In this document: positions 46,116 to 56,037 of the stretch, piece by piece
How the letters are laid out: every line of letters begins with the position of its first letter
How positions within the stretch are numbered: the stretch's first letter is position 1
Assembly: GCF_043290135.1 (NCBI RefSeq)
Contig: NW_027464588.1
Location: forward strand, 7,353,501 to 7,417,500
Reading direction: 5' to 3'
Length of the DNA stretch: 64,000 bases
Source: Rhipicephalus microplus
Lineage: Eukaryota; Arthropoda; Arachnida; Ixodida; Ixodidae
Position numbers and translations under genes: made by a program
Notes under the pieces: generated by a model
Told to the model about the DNA's origin: nothing
What the model saw: only the letters and a program-made list of their open reading frames with translations
Databases searched by the model: none

Positions 46116-46714
46116 GGATGGAATGTGTATTATATCGAAATGCTAATTATTACAAAAATATTACTTATTATGGATAGGAATATTCGGAGTGGTCCTCGTA
46201 GCTTTGGACAAAGGTCTTTCAGTATTAACTCAGGAACAGGCGATCGTTGACACATAACCATTTACGACGGAATTTTACAAGCCAAGTTAGTGCTTGAAGC
46301 CGGACACACCGATTCCGTAGTTCGTGTGGTACTTCTTGTACCAGTTTTGTTGCCCTGCACAGGGACGGTCCGCCTTATGTTTTGTAGGAAAGTGCATTTG
46401 CATGTAGCTTATTTTTTAATAATGCTAGCACGTGGATGGTATTAGTTGGAATTAAAAAAAGTCATCTCATAACATGATGTCCTTCACGCAATATCGATGC
46501 AATTGAAGTATATTATTGAGTGGTTAACGCATTTCCGTTTTTTAATAGATGAAACTTAGCCTATATATTTCATGCAAAAAAGCCGAAAGGGGTAACTATG
46601 TGACAAGTTCTACATTGCAAGATATATTTGTCGAGAAGAACACATGAAATGATTCCCCAATTTTCCCGTTGTCACTGTGTTACCGATTTGACTCAGACAA
46701 CTGAAGTTTCTTAC

Positions 46715-47039
46715 CAGGAACAAAAAATACTAGAACACCCAGCACGAAGTTGATGAGAATCAGGAGAGTGAGTGCGTGGGAGTACATATTGAGCAGGAAG
46801 GTGTTCTCGCGCAGTGCCCCAACGCATCCACATGAGCTGACCGCGAACAGGGCGAGCCCGAATGAAAAGAGCAGCACCTCCAGGTGCGACAGTAGCGTGC
46901 CAGGAAAATCCAGGTTTTCCAAGATGCGCTCGTCCTCCTCAAACTCCGACGATTCCACCAGAAAAAGTGCCCCGGCCAACATGAAGAACGCCCCCACGAA
47001 CCACAGGAGAAGATTGAGAAGCAGCAGCGGGCATCGCAC
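46715..47039 (-). CDS. Tetraspanin A, upstream exon (TM1 to TM3)
   Basis: 325 bases between acceptor tctttgaag and donor gtaagaaac on the minus strand. It encodes VRCPLLLLNLLLWFVGAFFM (TM1 with the family's N-x-x-x-W), a small loop with acidic SSEFEEDERILENL, TM2 ending SSCGCVGALREN, which is the strongest tetraspanin signature (G-C-x-GALREN), and TM3 LLILINFVLGVLVFFVP. The final base G starts the Gly completed in the next exon. The N-terminal cytoplasmic residues and start codon must lie in an exon further right (above 47040), which I did not find. The gene is therefore incomplete here, though nothing in these exons is broken. Confidence 0.9.
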
Positions 47040-47269
47040 CTTCAAAGAGAAGAAACCGGATTTCAATGAGTGGCTCACGTCAGCATTCTATAGGCAGCTA
47101 TTATATTAGCCGATCTTAGGAATTCGTAAACTGAGGAATTTGAAGCGACGTTTTCTTTTTGAACTACTCCCTGTTGATGCAGTACGATACACTACAATAC
47201 GATACAACAGAATAGAACTATTTTTTCGAATATAAGGGATATAGGGTATACTAGTGGTGAAGAGCTGTT
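47040..47269 (-). other. Start of the intron upstream of the TM1-TM3 exon
   Basis: Begins with the acceptor gaag at 47040-47043 (minus strand). No exon-like sequence. Confidence 0.5.
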
Positions 47270-47805
47270 GAAAAAAAAAACAGCAAATCCACGAAGTGCA
47301 AAATAATGAGTGGGGCGATGAAGCATCCGTCAGTCCGTCAGTCCGTCAGTCCATCCATGCTTGCGTTCGTCCATTCATGCTTGCTTCCTTCCACCCGTGT
47401 GTCCGTCTGTGCGACCGTCCATGCATCTGTTCATGCGTCCGTCCGTCTGTCCACGCGCCCGTTTGTCTGCCCGTGAATCCATCCGTCCGTGCATCCTTCC
47501 TTCAGTGCGTACGTCCATGCGTCCGTCCACTCGTGCGTCTATTGATGCGTCCATCCGTGCGTCCATTCATGCGTCCATTCATGCGTCCATCCATGCGTTC
47601 ATTCGTGAGTCCGTCCCTGCGTTCGTCCATGCGCCATCCATGCATTCGTCCATGTGTCCGTCTATCCTTCGGTCCGTCTGTGCATCTGTCTCTCTGTCAG
47701 TACCATCATTTCGTAACTTTCGTCATATATTCTTCATACTGAAGTACTGTCATCCAGAGGACCTTCCAAGGAATGAACAAGAGGTGGCACGGCCGGACTA
47801 GACAC
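47270..47805 (-). repeat. Inverted copy of the minisatellite-bearing repeat
   Basis: Reverse orientation relative to the copies at 47913 and 48661. It opens with the A-rich flank and cagcaaatccacgaagtg, followed by a 370-base degenerate gtccgtcc/atgcgtcc minisatellite (47330-47700). It ends with the inverse of the tail module (catatattcttcatactgaag, then gaggtggcacg). Open frames of 140-150 codons here are pure repeat. Confidence 0.75.
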
Positions 47806-47912
47806 CTGGTCTTTGTGTCTAGTTCTCACTTTTCACCGTGGTTTAGACGCCTTTGACTGAATTCTTAACACGTGTTTAGTCAACGGGTGTGCAGCACGAG
47901 CAGTAGTTTTTA

Positions 47913-48657
47913 GGGGCGAAGCTCATGATGGCGTGGCTTGTGCGTCCCTCGTAGTACGCAACCACCAGTGGCACATACCCGAAATAGGTATAACATTCGA
48001 CCTCCAAGGTGGTGCCAGTGAGAGATTTCTCCTGTGCGTTGTTTAACAATAAAAAATAGTGCTAAATGTACCAGCCAGTGGCTGCTAATGGAAATGAGAG
48101 ACAGGAGCATTCGGCTTTTAGTCAACGCGCACGCTGCGATTCCCATTAGCAGCCATTGGCATGTTCATTGAGCATTATCTGACAGGAAAAGGTTGCTACG
48201 TTATACTCGCTGGGCGTAACCTCCTTGGTTTTAGAAAGCTTTAGCGAGCATTGGGCCGCAGTGCCATGAATACAGTGAACTAGTATATACCATGAACTCA
48301 AGGTGGTTCAAGGTTGGAAGTAGACCCCAAGCGCAAGCCGTAAGAAAGTGTGCGTGTGCCACTTCTCGTTTAGCCCTTGGAATGTCCACTGAATGGCGGT
48401 GCTTCTATATGGGGAATATATGATAAAAAGATGCGAGATGGTGTGACTTGGAGTGTTGAATATATGGACGAACGGACACACGGACAGATGCATGGATGGA
48501 CGCATGAACGGACGCAGGGGCGGATGCATGAACGAACGCAGGGACAGGCGCATGATTAGACGCATGGACGGTCACACAGATGGACTTATGGACGGACGAA
48601 TGCTTCGCCCCACTCTCCACCATTCACTCCGTGAATATGCTGCCATTTTTTTTTCTT
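47913..48657 (+). repeat. Minisatellite-bearing repeat, direct copy 1
   Basis: Modules in order: ggggcgaagctc; aaggtggtgccagtgagaga; ggctgctaatgg; cattagcagccattggcat; gaactagtatataccatgaa; gccgtaagaaagt; tggcggtgcttctatatgg; the tetranucleotide minisatellite gacgaacggacacacgg (48467-48600); then cattcactccgtgaatatgc and a T run. No protein domain is encoded. Confidence 0.8.
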
Positions 48658-48660
48658 TTT

Positions 48661-49653
48661 AGGGCGAAGCTCCTTATAGCGGCAACCATTCGTCCCTCGT
48701 AGCCGTTGTAGTGTGTAACAAGTAGAACATTTTGACCCCCAAGGTGGTGCCAGTGAGAGATCTCTTCTGCGCGTTGTTGAACAATAAAAAAAATAGTGCT
48801 CAATGTGCATGACAATGGCTGCTAATGGGGAATGAGAGACAGGAGCATTCTGCTTTTAGTTAACGCGCCCGCTGCGATCCACATTAGTAGCCATTGGAAT
48901 GTACATTGAGCAATATATCTGAGAAGAAAGGGTTCCTACATAATGCTCGCTGCGTATAACATCCTCAGCTCTAGAAAGGTTTAGCGAGCTTTGAGCCGCA
49001 GTGCAATGAATACATTGAACTAGTATATACCATGAACTCGAGGTTGTTATAGGTGGGAAGTAGATACGAAGCGCAAGCCGTAAGAAAGTAAATGTCGAAT
49101 TCTCCTGTCTGTCATTTCCCATTAGCAGCCATTGGCATGTATATTGATCACTATCTGACAGGAAAAGGTTGCTACGTTATACTTGCTGTGCGTAACCTCC
49201 TTCGTTTTAGAAAGGTTTAGCGAGCGTTCGGCCGCAGTGCTACAACACAGTGAACTAGTATATACCAAGAACTCGAGGTGGTTAAAGGTAAGAAGTAGAC
49301 CCGTAGCGCATGCCGTAAGAAAGTATGCGCGTGCCACCTCTCGTTTAGTGCTTGGAATGTTCGCTGGATGGCGGTGCTTCTATATGGAGAATATATGATG
49401 AAAAGATGCGAGATGGTGGTACTTGTAGTGTTGAAAAGATGGACGAACGGACACACAGACAGATGCATGGATGGATGCATGGACGAACGCAAGGACGGAC
49501 ACACGAACAGACGCACGCACTGACAGTGGGATGGACGCATGGACGGTCACACAGACAGACGCATGGATGGACGGAAGCAAAAACGAATGGACGGACGAAT
49601 GCTTCGCCTCCCTCTCCTTCATTCACTCTGTGGATATGCTGCCAATTTTTTTC
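48661..49653 (+). repeat. Minisatellite-bearing repeat, direct copy 2 with an internal duplication
   Basis: Same module order as copy 1, but the middle module (cattagtagccattggaatg to gccgtaagaaagt) is present twice, at 48880-49098 and 49118-49322. This makes the copy about 250 bases longer. The minisatellite is at 49438-49605. Confidence 0.8.
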
Positions 49654-50223
49654 TAAACACACAGTGGTGTGGTGATAATTGAATTCGGTAATCCCTGAAT
49701 TTTTCGTCGATGCGGCCTCATCAAGTGTGAGACCCACAGGATGGCTTTTAGTTCTCTCATATATAGTACAACACCGAGTACCGTAATTTGTTATGTACTT
49801 TTTTTAAAGACAGTTTCTCGCCTTGGATATGTTCCGTAATTGATAACCAGTTCACGCTCTCTGAGCTTATAGCCTAGAAAACACTGACCCGAATTGCGAC
49901 TATTGGTTGATTAGATATTGTGTCCTAACGGGTACGCTTTACACACATAATGTCATGCGCAGAGCAATAGAGTGATGGGCTTGGAAGTTTCGTGATAAGT
50001 CGAATATAAGAAGGTACGCTGGATTATGTGCAAGTTATAGGATAAAAAAAAGTATTGCTTATATACCTGATGAAGAGATTTGCGGAGAGCTCTATTACTT
50101 TGATTGATTCTCGGGAGCAGGCTTTTCATTTATTTAAACAAGCAGGAAACTTATGATGGTAATCCCGGAACATTAAAAATTACAATATTGACCCGCACGT
50201 TAACCTATCTTATTAATAATGCA
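49654..50223. other. No recognisable feature
   Basis: AT-rich sequence without an open frame of note. Confidence 0.5.
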
Positions 50224-50407
50224 CTATCGATACTGCGGTAAGCTCACCACTGGATTGACGTCAAGAAGGATCGTTGTCTCAGCCTGCGGGCTGCTGACTG
50301 GAGCCGAAAGTCCGCTTGAACGTGAGCTTGCACCACCTTCATCCTTATGTGGCCTGGACATGCAGCTGATGAGGTTGGAAAGGACTCTGCTTTGTGGTTC
50401 ACAATAG
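50224..50407 (-). CDS. Candidate isolated exon or exon remnant, Ser-rich C-terminal tail
   Basis: A 60-codon minus-strand stretch reads YCEPQSRVLSNLISCMSRPH, KDEGGASSRSSGLSAP, then QAETTILLDVNPVV ending LPQYR and TAG. It is noticeably more GC-rich and protein-like than its flanks and resembles a polar cytoplasmic tail. A LINE with a (CAA)n tail begins immediately upstream at 50410, so the left part of any exon may be displaced and a proper acceptor is not visible. It lies between tetraspanins A and B but shows no similarity to their tails. I do not know what it is. Confidence 0.28.
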
Positions 50408-50409
50408 AC

Positions 50410-51237
50410 ACTTGTTGTTGTTGTTGTTGTTGCCCCTTCGCACTGGCACATACCTACTATGGGGGATTGGCCATGAAATCTAGAAGTAGCCTATATGAGA
50501 TATACTAAAAGGTTTATCCTAAATGAAAAACTAATGATATAATAGAAAAGAATAATTAACTAGAAAAAGAATATTAAACTAAACAAATAATTGAAGATTG
50601 AATCAAGAAGAGAAAAGGTGAGGTAATACTACAGTGTAAGACAGAAATTTTGAGTAGACCAGACAATCGAGCTTATCTCACCCGATCAAAATCAAATGAA
50701 TATGCAAATTTCATTCAAAATTAGACAAGTGTCGTCAGAAATATATTTAAGCAGGCATTATTATGACATGCGCTTTGATTCTCGAATGAAATTGCATACA
50801 GCATCGAATACGCTCCTGTGGCAATGTCCCAAGCTAAAGGCACCGAAACTTAGAACATTATCTGCAGTTAAATTTAATCCTACTGCGTGAAACGGAACAA
50901 TTAAAAGTCTTTTCCTAATTAATGAATAGTTTTTACATGTTATAAAGTAATGCTCTATTGTTTCCGTTTCTTCACAGAATGGACACAGGGGGGATATCGC
51001 CAGACCAGCTCTGTGCAAGTAAAAGTTTAATGGAGGGACACGACATCGAAATTTGGTTAAAATAACTTCTAACTTTTTAGATTGACTCCACTGAGGTTTC
51101 CAGGGATATGTAAGGTGCTGATAGTCCGTATATTTAGTAATATTTTCCATCATATCCGTATAAATAGCCAATTTTCTATATCTGATCGACACTATGTGTT
51201 CCGATTCTGGTAGTACCGAGATCACAGGGCCATCAAT
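50410..51237 (-). mobile_element. LINE 3' fragment (C-terminal tail, 3' UTR, (CAA)n tail)
   Basis: Coding part 50761-51230 on the minus strand: KYTDYQHLTYPW, QWSQSKKLEVILTKFRCRV, CPFCEETETIEHYFITC, and the ending LGHCHRSVFDAVCNFIRESK. This is the same C-terminal region as 21128-21472. The 3' UTR motif gggggattggcc is at 50460-50471. The tail is a TTG repeat on the plus strand (50413-50432). Truncated upstream within the region before RNase H. Confidence 0.78.
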
Positions 51238-51239
51238 TG

Positions 51240-52020
51240 ACACGTTCGTGTATGTTCTTCTTCTTCTTCTTCTCATCTCATGGCTCTCACCCAATGCAGA
51301 GAATTGTTGTTGTTGTTTTCCTCTGCAAATGGCTCGTACACAAAGGAGGGGATTGGCCAATTATGAGGTGAATTTGCCCGATACTTTCAGCATTGTTTCA
51401 TTCTTAAAAACTTTTGGTATTTGATTATGTTCTGAAGTGGCAATTGCGAATTTGCAGAAAAAGAAATAAAAGAAAAATAGAGAGACCATAGCTTAGCAAA
51501 AAAAATCGTTTATTCGCAGTGATGTATTCCTGATGGGCGAATAAAACATCCCTGTGGCAGAAACTGAGCATAGAGGCTTCAAATGAAAGAAAATAAGATT
51601 GCGATTATTGCAAGCCGAGTTTTTGAAGAGGTGGTGCTAGTATGTTTCGCCTGAATAAATCGGAACGGCAACAATGTAATAAAAAATGACTGATCGTTTC
51701 CTCTTCGTTACAGTAAATGCACATAGGGGACTTCAATTAACCTGGTCTATGCAAGTAAAAATTGAAGGAGCTAACGCGGCAACGAAATATTGTGATGACA
51801 ACTTCCATCATCCTTGAATCAGACACTTCACTGCGCCAGGAAAATAACAAGTGGTTGTACTCCGGAGAAGCCGTCAGTGCAGGGTCTGATCAATTTTGCC
51901 TGATTTTAAGTGTGCGAAATTGCGCCACCGTAATGTGTACTGTAGGAGGGAAAATAGGAATGATGGGTGTCAAAAGCGATGCCTTCGCAAGAGAATCAGC
52001 TATTTCATTTTACAACAATT
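51240..52020 (-). mobile_element. LINE 3' fragment, second in the stack
   Basis: Tail of TTG repeats at 51304-51317 and a TTC repeat at 51253-51273. The 3' UTR motif ggggattggcc is at 51349-51359. A decayed C-terminal tail (minus-strand LGHCH-like region near 51550, Cys motif near 51700) follows, and an RNase H end at 51990-52020. No long frame survives. Confidence 0.6.
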
Positions 52021-52021
52021 A

Positions 52022-52255
52022 GCCGAGTGTTAGGTGAATTTGTTTTTTTTATTCGCAATACTACTTGTATATGATAGGGATAGGTTTAAAAACAAATAAT
52101 TACTGAATAATAATAATGTTCAAAAGTTTAAAAGACTGAAGAATTCACCTCTATATTCTTTTAGTCTGATGATAAATCCCTCTATGCTGTAGTGAACATC
52201 CCTGTGACTGTAGCCCAGAGTAGAGGCGCCGAATGCTCAAAGCGACCTTCTTAAA
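52022..52255 (-). mobile_element. LINE 3' fragment, third in the stack
   Basis: Contains only the end of the C-terminal tail (the inverse of ctgtagtgaacatccctgtgac, equivalent to the LGHSHRDV region) and a short AT-rich 3' UTR. It is bounded on the right by another LINE end at about 52256. Confidence 0.5.
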
Positions 52256-52865
52256 ACAGCATCATCTTTTCCCCTATGGCCTTTGGCGCATACTCACCGT
52301 GGGGGATCGGCCAAGAATTGAGTGGTTTTACGAAATAGTATGAAGCTTGGGAAGAATACAAGTCATATAATAGAAAGAATACCGATTACCTTGAAAACTA
52401 TGGTGCTTGACCTAATGCATACATTTAAATAAAAAGAAAACAAGGAAACGAAAATCTCTTTAGGTTAGCGTATTATCCTTATTTTTATACGTATAAATGT
52501 CGTAATTATGTCAGCATAATAATACTGATAAATTACTCAACCGATGAGTTTCATTATTATAGTCCTTGACAGCCACGCATTCCTCCTCAATGGAGAACCG
52601 AGAAATAGAGGCTCCTAATGACCAAATGACAGGCAGAAATAAATTCATTATAATACCACGTAAAGGTATTTCTAAAACAATTTCCCGCTCTGTAATAAAT
52701 CAAGGGCAGGTATAAAAATTATTTATTGTTTTCAGTTCACCATAGAACGTGCACAGTGGCGAAGGTGCCTAACCCCACCTGTGTTTGTAGAAATTTAGAA
52801 GCGCAGCCTGATAACATGTACTTCTAGTTTATAAGTTTGGCAAAAGGCATACTGCCAGGGATATA

Positions 52866-53105
52866 ATAAATGTTGGTTGATTGATTGGGTGGTATGTGAG
52901 GTTTAACGTCCCAAAACCACCCTTTGATTATGAGCGACGCCGTAGTGGAGGGCTCCGGAAATTTCGGCCACTTGGGGTTCTTTAACGTGCACCCAAATCT
53001 GAGCATATGGGTCTACAGCAATTTCGCCTCCATCGAAAATGCAGACACCACCTTTGGGATTCGATCCCGCGACCGGCGGGTGAGCAGGTACTGGTGCATA
53101 GCACG
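52866..53105 (-). mobile_element. Nearly full-length SINE inside the LINE
   Basis: Has the (gatt)n end (ttgattgattggg), cgtcccaaaaccaccctttg, gacgccgtagtggagggctc, gttctttaacgtgcacccaa, and the tRNA-like part with B-box-like gggattcgatcccgcgacc near 53057. The A-box end is decayed. No clean target duplication found. Confidence 0.85.
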
Positions 53106-53222
53106 CCTTTAGTAGCTAAGATTCAGCACTAAGAGAAAGTGTCGCACTGAGAGATAGAGAATATGTTATCATGACAGCTGGTGTAATTACCATTTCCAAC
53201 AGGCGCAAAGCGGCCACAACTG

Positions 53223-53997
53223 TCAAAAATTCAGCCACAAAAACGGGTATAGATTAGGTAGTTGAAAAGTATAAGGACAATCTGAATTCGGTCTAAGTAT
53301 ACCAACACAGCAGTTTTCATCCGATTGTGATGCCTCTGCAAAAACAATAACAATTGTTGTAATATTGCGCAGGTGATCTTGTAATAAAGCATCTAAGATA
53401 TTACAGGGAAGTAATTGGGCTTTATATGAAAAAAATATCATCAAATTGAATTTCCACAGGGTATGACTTATGACGAGTCGGGAAGATATCGCATATATGT
53501 GCGTTTATGACTTGTTAGCTGTGAAATCGTTGCCATGAAGCTTCGAAAATTCATACGGGTTGAAAAAAAAGGTCGTTTCTCATTGTCGTAATAGTGAATC
53601 ATGAATTCTAAAGAGTGTTTGTACTGTCAAATGCAGTTTCTGCTGGATATAGAAGGAACTCTGAATTCCAGGTACAGAACGTCATATTGGGAACTGTTTT
53701 ATGCAGGGTAGGACATAAGCGCAAATCTTGCCTTTCCGAAAACAAAGAAGAGGTCTAATTTTCAAGCTGAAGCCTTAGAGAAAGGTGTACAACCGGCTTC
53801 CAAAATAGGACGAATGTATATGGCATATATCATTATCAACGGGTCTCTTCTAATACTTATGAGGTAGTTGCTTAGCCTACGTAATACGCCACAGGCCCAT
53901 GCACGTTTTCCGGCGATATATTCAATTTGAGGTCGCCAGTTAAGCAATGTATGATGAATTACTTCTAGTTGCTTAATAGCTTCTACCTGTCGTATAT
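53223..53997 (-). pseudogene. LINE ORF2, right-hand C-terminal part (RT thumb and RNase H)
   Basis: RT thumb: VEAIKQLEVIHHTLLNWRPQ, YIAGKRAWACGVLRRLSNYL and IMIYAIYIRPILEAGC, with the P-I-L-E-x-G-C element of this family. RNase H starts at the residues ASQSDENCCVGILRPNSD (53340-53400). The leading T-D-A-S reads AEAS, so the first catalytic Asp is lost. The frame between them is open only in part. Confidence 0.7.
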
Positions 53998-54001
53998 CCT
54001 G

Positions 54002-54144
54002 TGTCACGACGCAGACACAGCAGGAGTTCGATATAGAAGAGCTCACTTTAATTAAAAATGAAAGGCGCTCGGAAAGAGGACCGGGCAAGAGCTTCGTCTT
54101 CCTCTCTGGCTGTGCGAGCTCTCCTCTGCAGGTTGAATGCGGCA
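54002..54144 (-). repeat. Gypsy-3 3' LTR
   Basis: Minus strand TGCCGCATTC to GTCGTGACA. A TTAATTAAA-like element is near the middle (plus 54048-54056). 98.6% identical to the other LTR. Confidence 0.95.
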
Positions 54145-54219
54145 TTTGCCTCCCTCCAAAAAGAGCATCGACCCGATGCTCGGCTACAGAATACGCGGTG
54201 TATCTATAGTTGACGTATT

Positions 54220-55204
54220 ACGCAACTGGCTCACTGAAATATGGCTTCATTCGCACAACGTATACGATTTCAGATTTTTGAGCTCGCAAGGAACTGTCAG
54301 GGATGACCTCATAATTCACGTCACTTAGGTGCCGTATAACATTGTAGGGACCAAAGTACTTCTTCAGTTACTTTTCACAAAGGCCGCGTCGGCGAATAGG
54401 GCTCCAGACCCACACTTTCTCGCCAGGTTGATAAGTGACGTGTCGGTGTCGCAGGTTATAACGTTGTGCGTCGTAACTCTGCTGTCGGGCGATTCGCACG
54501 CGTGCTAGCTGCCGTGCCTCTTCAGCTCGTTGGGTAAAGGCTTGAACATCCGTGTCTGTATCCTCGCAGTCGTGCAGCAGCATGGCATCGAGCATTGTCG
54601 TCACTTCACGGCCATAAAGAAGACTAAATGGCGTGCTCCGTGTAGTTTCCTGCTGCGCCGTATTATAGGCAAACGTCACGTATGGTAGAACGTCGTCCCA
54701 ATTTTTATGATCCACGTCGATGTACATACTAAGCATATCAGCAATTGTCTTGTTGAGGCGTTCTGTTAAGCCGTTGGTTCGTGGGTGGTAGGAGGCAGTT
54801 TTTCGATGCGCTGTTTCACTCAACTCAAGCACTGACTTGAGGAGCATAGCCGTGAAAGCGGTACCTCTGTCTGTTATTATAATTCTAGGAGCGCCATGCC
54901 TCAGAACGATATTTTCAATGAAAAATCGTGCCGCTTCTACTGCGGTTCCACTTGATAAAGCATTTGTTTCTGCGTAGCGAGTAAGATAGTCCGTAGCGAC
55001 AATTACCCACTTATTTCCAGTATGCGAAGTCGGGAATGGTCCAAGGAGATCCATTCCGATTTGTGCAAAGGGCATGGTGGGCACTTGAACTGGTTGCAAC
55101 AATCCGGCTGGTTTTAAAGGTGGCGATTTTCGTCGTTGACAATCGAGGCACGTGCTCACGTAATGCTCTACAGTGCCTGGAAGCTTCGGCCAGTAGTACT
55201 TTTG
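54220..55204 (-). pseudogene. Gypsy-3 integrase
   Basis: Integrase inserts the cDNA. After the stop at 55202-55204 the frame resumes QKYYWPKLPG and the zinc-binding CLDCQRRK (the two His, HDEPTSGHLG, lie just upstream). The catalytic triad is intact: VIVATDYLTRYAE, IIITDRGTAF and NGLTERLNKTI. The core continues VTFAYNTAQQETTRSTPF, and the C-terminal domain has YQPGEKVWVWSP. A TAA at 54368 interrupts the C-terminal part; the same frame then continues KKYFGPYNVIRHLSDVNYE and ends with VYVVRMKPY near 54240. Apart from the two stops it is complete. Confidence 0.88.
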
Positions 55205-55990
55205 TTAGATTCTGGCCAATGTGCGCGTGTATCCGAGGTGGCCCGAGGTTGGCTCATCGTGGCAAGCGCTCAGGATCTCATCGCGAATGGATGTCGGGAC
55301 GACAAGTAAGTGGGCATTTCCGCTGGGGGCAAAGTTCTTCTTGTATAGGACACCACTGCGCAAGCAGAATGATGGCAAGCTCCTTGCAAATATCTTGGGA
55401 ACGCTTGTAGACTGGCCGTTAAGAAAATTAATAAGAGGGATCAACTCACTGTCTTCTTTCTGCTTAGACGAAATGGTGACCGTGTCGACCACTCCTAAAA
55501 ATGCCATGTCATCATCTTCTGAGACATCATCTTGCTTTATAGGCGACCTGGATAAGCAATCAGCATCAGAGTGCTGTCGTCCCGACTTATAGACGACCGT
55601 CATATCGAATTCTTGTAGGCGTAAGCTCCAGCGCGCTAGCCGACCGGATGGGTCCTTCAAGTTGGTCAGCCAGCAAAGAGAGTGGTGGTCGCTGACTACG
55701 TGGAAGGGATGGCCGTAGAGGTATGGGCGAAACTTCAGAACTGCCCATACTACAGCAAGACATTCCTTTTCCGTTGTGGAATAATGGGACTCGGCACTGG
55801 AAGGCGTCCTACTTGCATATGGAATCACTCTCTCGGCTGAGTCTTGCCACTGGACGAGTACAGCGCCTAAACCTACGTTGCTGGCATCAGTGTGGATCAT
55901 GGTTGGAGCGTCCTCGTCAAAGTGACCAAGCACAGGGGGTGTCTGCAGGCGCTGTCGTAGACCGTCAAATGCTGCTTGTTCCTCTTCGCC
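55205..55990 (-). pseudogene. Gypsy-3 RNase H and integrase zinc-binding start
   Basis: Open for 242 codons from 55933. RNase H acidic motifs: MIHTDASNVGLGAVL, TEKECLAVVWAVLKF, VVSDHHSLCWL and QHSDADCLSR, all present. Then comes the linker with YKKNFAPSGNAHLLVVP and the His pair HDEPTSGHLGYTRTLARI, ending at TAA. The upstream edge is joined to RT by a frameshifting deletion: NFSHIASPL follows directly after the RT frame's VRR, removing the segment that normally reads F-L-G-L-x-x-Y-Y-R-R-F. Confidence 0.88.
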
Positions 55991-56037
55991 CCATAAAAAT
56001 GGAGCATCGTCTCTCGTTATGCGTAATAAGGGCGACG

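Larger units (their letters stand above)
41718..46714 (-). other. Tetraspanin A intron (5.0 kb), rich in satellites
   Basis: Intron between the TM3 exon and the CCG exon. It contains the microsatellites, minisatellite, satellite blocks, an inverted-repeat element and a SINE listed separately. About 42.65-43.3 kb and 46.1-46.7 kb show nothing I can name. Confidence 0.7.

Noticed and set aside
47296..47801. Two overlapping 146-148 codon frames rich in Arg, Ser, Pro, His and Cys
   Set aside because: They are translations of the degenerate gtccgtcc/atgcgtcc minisatellite; a 4-base repeat stays open in several frames.
47330..49610. Regularly spaced short repeats that could suggest a CRISPR array
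   Set aside because: No constant repeat separated by unique spacers. It is a degenerate tetranucleotide minisatellite inside a eukaryotic repeat.
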